Below, one piece after another: positions 55,676 through 64,000 of a stretch of DNA of 64,000 nt. This DNA comes from Bretschneidera sinensis (taxonomy: Eukaryota > Streptophyta > Magnoliopsida > Brassicales > Akaniaceae). The stretch spans positions 101,083,373-101,147,372 of the forward strand of contig CM043704.1 in NCBI GenBank assembly GCA_023935145.1, in the 5' to 3' direction. Numbering within the stretch: the stretch's first letter is position 1; every line of letters starts with the position of its first letter. The notes under the pieces are model-generated. The model was not told the origin of the DNA and did not search any database. It saw only the letters and a program-made list of their open reading frames with translations. The translations under genes and the position numbers were made by a program.

Positions 55676-58600
55676 GAGTTTATTTTACTTATTTCTTACC
55701 AAATCCTATTTGGTTTTCTTCCTTCTACAATTCAAGCCACTCTATTTCTCTAAACACTTGGGGACTGAAAGAAAGATTGAAATAGTAAAATTTTGAAGGG
55801 GTTTACGGGAGAATTTTATAGAGAGTCGGGAAACTCTTAGAAAAACATAAGGTAATAACGTAAAGTTTATTTTTGAAATTTAGCATACATGAAATTTTTA
55901 TATGAGAATTTTCAAAGGGTGTGAATTATGTAAGAATTGAAGAATAAATTAGAAATTTAATATAAATATTATGTCAGGTGTTGACGGTCAACAATCGGAG
56001 AAAATTACTGAAAGGAGTAGGAAAGGCAAGGAGGTGATCCACAGGTAGCTCTAAGTACTACGTGGTGAGTTAGATTTACTTTAAGTAATCAAGATAAATA
56101 TGAAATATATAGTAATAATCTTAGAATAAATTATTAACTTATGATTCGATGATAGATGAAAAATTGGTTGATAGGTATGATAAGAATAAGTGATGTGTAG
56201 AGAATTATTATATGAGAAATAATATTATTGGAATAATGAGTCGATTTAATAATAAATGTGATAAACGAAATTCTTGACGAGCTATGGTTGATGATTTGAT
56301 ATGATTTATGAGGAGAAAAATTTAGTGAAAATTTTCAAATAATAATTTGAGAATAATCAGGATATCTAATTTAAATATTTGAATACATGCTTGTTTCTAT
56401 ATTATTGTTCATATGCATATTTCATGTCATTATTCGTATGCATATATATATGGAAATAAAATAACCGGGAGGGCAACCGGTCTAAATGAAAATAAAAGAA
56501 TGGGGAAGGCAACCGGTCTGAATGAGAATAAAAGAACAGGGAAAGCAGTCAATTTAAGATAAACATGTCGACATGTGGGAAGACGTTCCCAATAATAATA
56601 ACATTTAAAATCATGCATTGCATTTGCTTAAATATTAATTGTTATTACTTGAGATGCTAAAAGTGCTATTCATAATTTTAAATTTATTGATAGATGAATG
56701 AGTCACACAGAGAGACAATTATCCTGAGAAGAAATATGGAAATATGAAATGATGAGAATTATCTGGGTGACTGATTATATGCTGTGAACCTCATAATGAG
56801 GTAATTATCAGATAGAATTGATAATCTCAAGATGATGATTAACTATATTAGAAGAAGAGATTTATAAAGGATGAAGATTTGATATGAGTAGTGATAATAG
56901 AATGTTATTATCAAAATATATGAGATATAGAAGAATAAATATTTGAAGACTAATTATACAAATTGAATACTTCTAGTAAGTTTAATTCACTGAGCTTGTG
57001 AAGCTCACTCCTCATTGTACAATGATTTCAAGTAGCATGCAGAACAGATTGTTTGGTGAGTTGAGATTCAAACGAAGTCATTATCTATAAGCCACGTGAT
57101 TCACATCCTCAGACTAATGAGAAAATAAAATAAAAATTTATTTGTAATTATTCATGCATATTATGTTGTATAAAATGTTTAAGTTGAGATCTGAATAATG
57201 TATCTCCCCTATTAAGGGTTGAGGATTGATGTAAATAATTGCAGTTGATATATTTTTATTATTGTATGTATGTGTCGTGCTGAGATTTTCAAAATGTGAC
57301 AACATCGTCTCAGGGATGACAAACCCGGGATGAGTCGTTATAGTAATAGGGTGGGTTTGAAAATTTAAGATTTTGGAAGAAAGGTAGTTGATCAAATGGA
57401 CAACAGTGGTAACAGCATTGGACCAATGTCGTGTAGGAACATGGCACCAAGGAGGAGAGCCCAAGCAGTCTCATGAATATGTTGATTTTTCTGTTCAGCT
57501 ACCCTATTTTGTTGTGGGTTCTGGGGACATGAGGTCTCGTGTATAAGGCCATGTTGTTGAAAATAGGAATGAAAGTGGTGATTAACATATTCGCCACCAT
57601 TGTCCGAATGGAGAATCCGGATTTGAGCGAAAAACTAGGTCTGAATCATAGCATGAATGACTGAAAGACTCTAAATACTTCATCCTTATGTTTCAACAAA
57701 TATAACCAGGTCATGCGGGTGTAGTCATCAACAAATATCACAAATCAACGTACATCAAAACAATAGATACGAGAGATGGTCCCCATACAACAGAATGAAT
57801 TAAAGCAAAAGGAGTATCACTTTTATTCATGCTTAACGAATAAGTAGCCCTATGACTTTTGGCTAAAACGCATGTATCACAGTTAAATTCAGAGGTCTCC
57901 ACATTGGAAAATAAATGCAGAAACAAATGCCTTAGATACCCGAATGATGGATGTCCCAAACTATAATGCCACATCCAAATCTGTTGAGGCTTGGAACTAG
58001 GCGAAGAAGACACATGATGCGCTCGACCCAAACTGAATTCTTCAATGTAGTACAATCCCCTCTTCTTAGTACCATGCCCAATTATCTCCTTGGTGATAAT
58101 ATCCTGAATAAGAAAGAAATCAAAAAACATTAGCACCACACAATTGAGCTCTGTAGTAATTTGGCTTATAGACAGTAACTTGTGAGACAAAGAGGGAACA
58201 AGAAAAGTATTAGATAAATGAAGGGAGGGTGATAGGGTCACAGAGCCGACTCTTGTGACCGGTGAGACCATCCTATTGGCATTCGCAATGCTGGTGCGCC
58301 TTGGAGATGAATGGTGAGAAAGATTTACGGTGTCAAAAGTCATATGGTCCGTGGCCCCAGAGTCAAGAAGCCAATCACCATGGTCAACATCATGGCTATC
58401 ACTAAGTAGGGCGTGACAGAGATCACCTTGATCACCATAGAGGCAGTGGGTGAAATTAGAGAGAGATGAGGTTTAGCTGCCGCTATAGCAGCCTTGCCCG
58501 TGCCTTCAGCCATACCAGCAGTATCCCATTTTTTTTCCTGTTTGGAGTTCATACCACCAATTAGCGTAACCATGCAACTGAAAAAAGTTTTCACGTGTAT

Positions 58601-59760
58601 GCTTCATATTGCCACAATGAGAGCATTTGAGACTATCAGATGAGGAACGGGCTTTAGAGGTAGATTTCCCAGTATACTGAGGAGCTGGTCTAGAGAACCC
58701 AAGCTTGAGACCTCTCGAAGCAAGCACTGCTCCTGGCGATGGTTCATGGTCACCGACGTTCATCACTGCCTGACGAAGGGCCTCCCTGTGGACATGAGCA
58801 TAAGCTTGCTCCACGGTAGGAAATGGGTGCAGTTGCAACACGTCACTGTGAATATTGTCCAACTTGTCGTCGAGACCATCCAAGAAGACATAAACCCTAT
58901 CTTCTTGAACGAGATTATTATATCGTTGAATATCAGCAGGGTACTCCGTTGGATTTGGATGTCGAAAGTCGATCTCACGTCAAAGACCTTGCAAGCCGAT
59001 GTAGCATTTTTCCAGAGAGCCACCTGCTTGGCGGAGACGTGAGACACAACGCCGGAGATCATAGACTTGGGAGGTGTCGCTACGATCAAAATAGGCGGTG
59101 TCAGCAGAGTCCCAAACCAGTTTGGCCATGGGAAAGCAAATAAAATTGTTGATTAATGCCAGATCCATGGAGTTGATCAGCCAACCTTTGACAATGGTGT
59201 TGGCAGTGCGTCATTTTCAGAGGGACGGGTCGGTCTGAGATGGTGGGGTCAGTTCGCCATTGATGTAGTCCAACTTATCTTTGCCGAAGATGTACATCTC
59301 GACAACTAGGGACCATAATGCATAGTTGGAACCATCCAACTTGATGCCAATCGTTAGAGCCGCAGGTTCAGAAGTCACAGTTGGAGCTTGAGCTTTGAAC
59401 AGAGCTTCGACCATTGTGGCGGTGAATAATTCAGAGAGGGTCGTATGGTTTGTGGAAGATTCATCCGCTTGGATTGGGGTTTCTGTGGCTGCCATAGGAG
59501 AAGATGGTGGGTGGAAGGAGGCTAGAAGCTATTCATGGACGAGTACAGAGAGCTAGATCGTGAGAGGCTCTGATACCATGTCAGCGTTGGTTTCATTGTA
59601 TTCACGGTATATCATTTTCAGAGATATTGTATACATATATAGAGAGATTTGATATGCTATTCTTGGCTATATAGATCTTACGGATAGAATCATGCTTGAT
59701 AGTTATAAATATTCCTATAATCTCTCTTATTTGATTCTTAATTGACAACTCACGCCAACA
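52963..59760 (-). mobile_element. Old Ty1/Copia retrotransposon, unit 2 copy, defective
   Basis: Counterpart of 23046-29840 with the same LTRs (52963-53144 and 59579-59760), the same target duplication TATTA, primer site (59567-59578), gag (58506-59495), protease/integrase (57348-58390), RT (54077-54707) and RNase H (53386-53715). The disabling stops and frameshifts are shared with unit 1, so it was already dead when duplicated. Small differences include one L/R change in RNase H and one R/G change in gag. Confidence 0.92.
55403..57339. mobile_element. Nested 1.94-kb insertion, unit 2
   Basis: Counterpart of 25486-27419, flanked by ATAGTAAT at 55395-55402 and 57340-57347. The poly-G run is 13 bases here against 10 in unit 1. 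Confidence 0.75.
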
Positions 59761-60175
59761 TATTACTTATTAATGAATTAGTATCGCTTCACTAAAATTA
59801 ATTCTCAATTTTTTTCTTCAAAATTTTACATCTGTATCCATTCTTTTCTTTTCTTTTCTTTTTTCTTTTTTTAGGGGACAAAATATTGGTATATAATGTA
59901 CGTATATTGATATTGTTGCAGGGCAAAATTGAAGCAAACAGAGGTAGATTGTGAACTCTTGTGAAAGGTTAACTGATGAGAACAAAAGATTAGATAGAGA
60001 ATTGCAAGAATTGTGATCTTCACCATTACATACTCTATCCCCAAAGGCAGCGACTCTTGCAATGTGTCCATCGTGTGAGAATGGTAGGAGGTAATGAAGG
60101 GAAAAAGTGAAGGGAAAATTGCAAGCAGCAATTTGGCAATTTTTCAATGGCGATGTTTGGAGTTAGATTTAAATA
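59761..60175 (+). pseudogene. HD-Zip relic exon 3, unit 2
   Basis: Counterpart of 29841-30240. The exon 3 homologue starts at 59922 and carries the same early TGA. The CTTTT run before it is about ten bases longer than in unit 1. Confidence 0.78.
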
Positions 60176-62473
60176 AATTTAAATTATTTTGCTTAAATTT
60201 AATTAATGTAATTTTTATCTTCTAAGATTTAAAAAAATTGATTTAAATTTATTTAAATCTATATCTAACGGTAAAAAAAATAAATAACATAACGGCTTTT
60301 GCTGCTAGAAATTAAAGTTTTTTTTTCTTTTTTTAAAAAATATTCTTAGGTTTTAACTATTTTTTTATAAAATTAAGATTTCGTTTTATTCTATTTTAAT
60401 TATTATTACAAACAATTTATTATTTATATTTTTCATGGATAAGAGCTGAACAAGAATATTTCTTACGAAACATGTTTATCATTTATATCTGATTCATATT
60501 TATTTGTAGTATTAAAAAAGTATCAAAACCTGGTACTAGACTTGACGATGTAAATCAATATGAGAGACCAACTACGTGCAAGAGTATCTTGTAAGACGAT
60601 CCCCTCAACGAAAGGAATTTAATGTCGTTTGGTACTAGACTTCATTGTATATTTTTAAAAAATTTAAAATTGAGTTTTTAATAAATTTTAACCTGTTAGG
60701 CCATTTCTTGTTGAATACACCTGGCACCATAATTCACCTAGAGCGTAATATATCATTTCTATTTAACAGCTTTAATGAGCAACGTAAGATGGTTGATACC
60801 AATAAAAAAAAAAGATGGGTGATAAAAAGTAGAAAAAAAAAGATGGCTAATTAGTTTAAATGCTCCTCTAAATGTTGTCACAGAATCAGTTTAATGGTTA
60901 ATTTATTTAAAGTAATATTTTGATTTCGATTCATTATAATAATAATAAAGGTAAATTATATGGCATTACTTTTAAATTTGCTTAAATGATACTAATATAT
61001 AAAATATTTTTAAAGCTCACGATTCAATCGAAAACATTAATTTTCATCATCAATCTCAAAATAAATTTATTTGAATAATAAAATTTTATATGGATATTAA
61101 TTTTTATGATGATCAAATTACCCTTAATGTTAAAATATTTTCAAGTGATTATGATAAGCTTAATAATTTTATTTATTAATTATTTATCTCAGAATTGTTT
61201 ATAACACAAAATTTTAAGTTACTTGAATTCATATTTTTTTTAAAAATAAAAACATATTGTATCATTTTAATTTTTAGAATAAAAAAGTTTGTATTTGATT
61301 TTTGTTTTATGATGGTTTTTTATATTTATTTATTTGAGATGCTAGGCTAATTAATTTTATCAAAAAAACATATCAACAAACTTTCCGTTTAAAACATTTA
61401 ATTTTTTTGTGATGATATTTTATTTTCATTTATTTGAGAATACGATAGGCAATGACATCATAATATTTTTTAAAATATAAAATATATGAAGTAAAATTTG
61501 TTTTATACTATATAATAGAATACAAATCCATTTAAATTACACTTTTAAAGATTTTCAAAAAAGAATGACGATAATTTTCTTTTCAAAAACCCCCCTAAAA
61601 ATTCATTGTTAAATATGTTTCATCCCTAATACTTCTATTTTTTAAAAAGTAACATTTATGATTCCTAAGGGTACTTTGATAATCGTGAAAAGTAGTATCC
61701 AATTAAAATTTTGATTTTTCAAACAAAATCATTTTTGGGCTGTTTGATGATGAAAATCGGTGTTTTAAGGTGAATCGTTAGTTTTAAAAAATTTTGGTAT
61801 GTTAGTGTCATTTCAACAAATTTGTAGATAGTGCAGTATAATTTGCTCTAATAACAAATCCTCTTATTAAATCATAATTTTTTTTATAAAAAAATGAATT
61901 TTACACACTCTAAAGAGGAATTATTGGTTAGATCAAATCTAAAACCAATGTTTTAGACCCATCCGAAACTTTATTGGTAATTTTGTATGACTTTATTTGT
62001 AACATTATTTTTTAGGTCTCACACTTATACTGACATCAACAAATGAAATCTCACAAAATCATTAATGGAGTTTTGGGTGTGTCCAAAACTTTTTAAATCA
62101 TAAATTTTAGACTCAACCTAACCAAATTTTTTTTCTAAATGTGGCTTGAACATAGGTTGACTCGTGTAAAAAAATGGGGGGCCGCAACTAAAACAAAAAT
62201 ATGTTCTATAAAGATATAAGTTGGATGTCGCTCTCCTCAATTTTTCTAAAATTGATATTTTTTACTCTGTCATGGACAAGCACATTGGTAAGTGTTTCAA
62301 AAATATGACATAATTTTAGACAATGAATTAAACTGATTCACCTTTTACCAAAATTAATTGATCACTACTATGAATTTCTCCCCTCATACGTCCCTTTCTT
62401 CCCCATTTCTCAATTTTCTCCTCTCTCTCTCTCTCCCTCTTTCTCTTAAAAAGTTGCAAGTTAATTTGCAGCC
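60176..62473. repeat. HD-Zip 3' flank and upstream repeat before copy 5
   Basis: Counterpart of 30241-32542, with the TATGAAT change kept at the TATA position. No gene. Confidence 0.72.
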
Positions 62474-63915
62474 ATGGGAGATGAAGAAGAATGCATTAAC
62501 ACAGGGCTTTGTCTTGGCCTTGGCGTTGGGAAGTATGGGAGGGAAAAGGAAAAGGAAAAGAGTACTATGCTTTGCTTAGATCTCTCCTTTAAGTTATACC
62601 CAAAAGAGGAAGCGATCAACATAGATCATAAGGCCAAAGGGTCAAGTAATTTGAAGACGATTGAAGATGATAATGAGAATTTCATGAATAATAACAATAA
62701 TAATAGGAGAAAGAAACTTAGGCTAACAAAAGAGCAATCCAGCATGCTAGAAGACTTTTTCAAATTGCATAGCACCCTCAACCAGGTACCTTAATTTTAA
62801 TTCTTTTTTTATAATCTTAGTATTCGTTCCACGCATGAGACTTTTATTTTTATTAGTAATTATCTCATTTATATTGTTGATTTGTGTGTTCATTTCTAAA
62901 ATAAGGTTGTTAGCGTTAGTAACTGACACGATTGATGTATTAAAACTATTCATATTTTACACACGTATAAAACACGTGCTACTTGCTGCTATGCATTAGT
63001 TATGTTAATCACGAGCCTATTACTGATGTTTCTTGATTGAAAATATTCTGGAATGCATGATGTATTGCATTAGGATCGATAATATATAAAGAAAACTTAA
63101 TTATAATTTTTTGACTGAATTGTATAGAAATTGAATTGTGAAATATAGTAATAGTAGTGTCAATACACACATTTATATTGTTTTTATTGTATATATGTGG
63201 AATTTAATTTTAATTAATTTTTAAGTAATCATATTTATAATCAGTATGACTTGAATACTCATTTTTTTGTTTGATTGTGACGACGGTAATTGTGATTGAA
63301 TATAAAACATACTCTCATGAAGATAAAAATGTTATCATTAAGTTAAACTTACGACTATGACTTATCACACTTTTACTTTCAACGCAGGCATAAAAATATA
63401 CAATCGCTGAGCAACTGAATTTAAAACCTAGACAAGTGGCAGTCTGGTTTCAAAATAGGAGAGTAAGGTGATCATTTTGTTAATACTTTATTCTTTTTAA
63501 AAAATGAAACTTTAGTTTAGTAATAAAAAGATCAGAAGGTCTCAATTCGATTCTCATTGTTGTGTGGATTATCTGCTCAAGCTATTGATTATTATTTATT
63601 TTTTAATTAGTATCGCTTCATTAAAATTAATTCTCAATTTTTTTTTTCAAAATTTTATGTTTGTATACATTTTATTTTTCCTTTTTTAGGGGACAAAATA
63701 AAAGGCATATAATTTATGAATATTGATATTGTTACAGGACAAAATTGAAGCGGATAGAGATAGACCGTGAACTCTTGAAGAAATGTTGTGAAATATTAAG
63801 AGATGAGAACAAAAGATTAAAGAAAGAATTGCAAGACTTGCGATTTTCGTCATTACATACTCAATCCCCAAGGCAGCTACTCTTGCAATGTGTCCATTGT
63901 GTGAGAAAATTGTAG
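62474..63915 (+). pseudogene. HD-Zip class II copy 5, pseudogene (unit 2 counterpart of copy 2)
   Basis: Exon blocks 62474..62785, 63388..63467 and 63738..63915. It shares with copy 2 the TAA as second codon of exon 2 (63391-63393), the frameshift before the CPxCE region and the extra EK in exon 1. It was therefore duplicated as a pseudogene. The window ends 85 bases after its stop. Confidence 0.9.
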
Positions 63916-64000
63916 GAAGCAACGAAGGGAAAAAAACAAAGGGAAAATTGCGCCGATTTCTAATGACGATATTTAAGGTTAGATTTAAACATATTTAAAT

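Larger units (their letters stand above)
46241..64000 (+). repeat. Tandem duplication, unit 2 (cut by window end)
   Basis: Near-identical to 16311-34070. The left edge is sharp: ATCCACCATTTACC is shared by 16311 and 46241, while the bases before it are unrelated (spacer before 16311, Copia RNase H region before 46241). Differences by eye are well under a few percent and include a one-base deletion in the HD-Zip last exon, microsatellite and poly-G length changes, and a stop codon present only in unit 1 TBL. The unit would end near 76170 if complete. Confidence 0.88.

Overview
The window is nuclear DNA of a flowering plant, most likely a eudicot. It is AT-rich, its genes have several introns with GT-AG borders, and the spacers are full of retrotransposon remnants. 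The products (phosphoethanolamine cytidylyltransferase, secreted phospholipase A2, HD-Zip II, TRICHOME BIREFRINGENCE-LIKE) are plant proteins. I cannot name the species. No tRNA, rRNA, CRISPR or bacterial-type system is visible.

Layout. (1) 1-8225, minus strand: 5' part of PECT1, with five coding exons and a 5'-UTR intron; the last ~125 codons lie beyond the left edge. (2) 8226-11010: gene-free spacer with a 23-G run. (3) 11016-13144, plus strand: complete four-exon secreted phospholipase A2 of the alpha type (158 aa). (4) 13145-16310: AT-rich spacer whose right half is an old repeat lying upstream of every HD-Zip copy. (5) 16311-46240: a 29,930-bp unit. (6) 46241-64000: the start of a second, nearly identical head-to-tail copy of that unit, running off the right edge at about 64% of its length.

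The unit is itself an old, rearranged array. It starts with an intact HD-Zip class II gene (16444-17996, 209 aa). Next come a broken TBL esterase gene, a relic HD-Zip copy split by an old Copia retrotransposon (which carries its own 1.9-kb insertion), a complete-length HD-Zip pseudogene (32543-33984), fragments of the TBL gene and of HD-Zip upstream DNA, a LINE RNase H fragment, an HD-Zip exon-2 relic with a truncated copy of the same Copia insertion, and an HD-Zip copy (44130-45162) cut in intron 2 by a young Copia element. The unit ends inside that young element at 46240, where the next unit begins with the promoter of the second intact HD-Zip gene (46374-47948).

At least five recognisable HD-Zip II copies plus two relics descend from one gene by repeated duplication, mutation and transposon insertion. 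Only two look expressible in full, and they differ in their C-termini through a one-base deletion. PECT1 and PLA2 are both phospholipid genes but lie in opposite orientation about 2.8 kb apart; I see no sign that they are functionally coupled. I found no convincing new molecular system. The most notable structure is the recent tandem duplication and the history of gene birth and decay it records. All alignments were made by eye.
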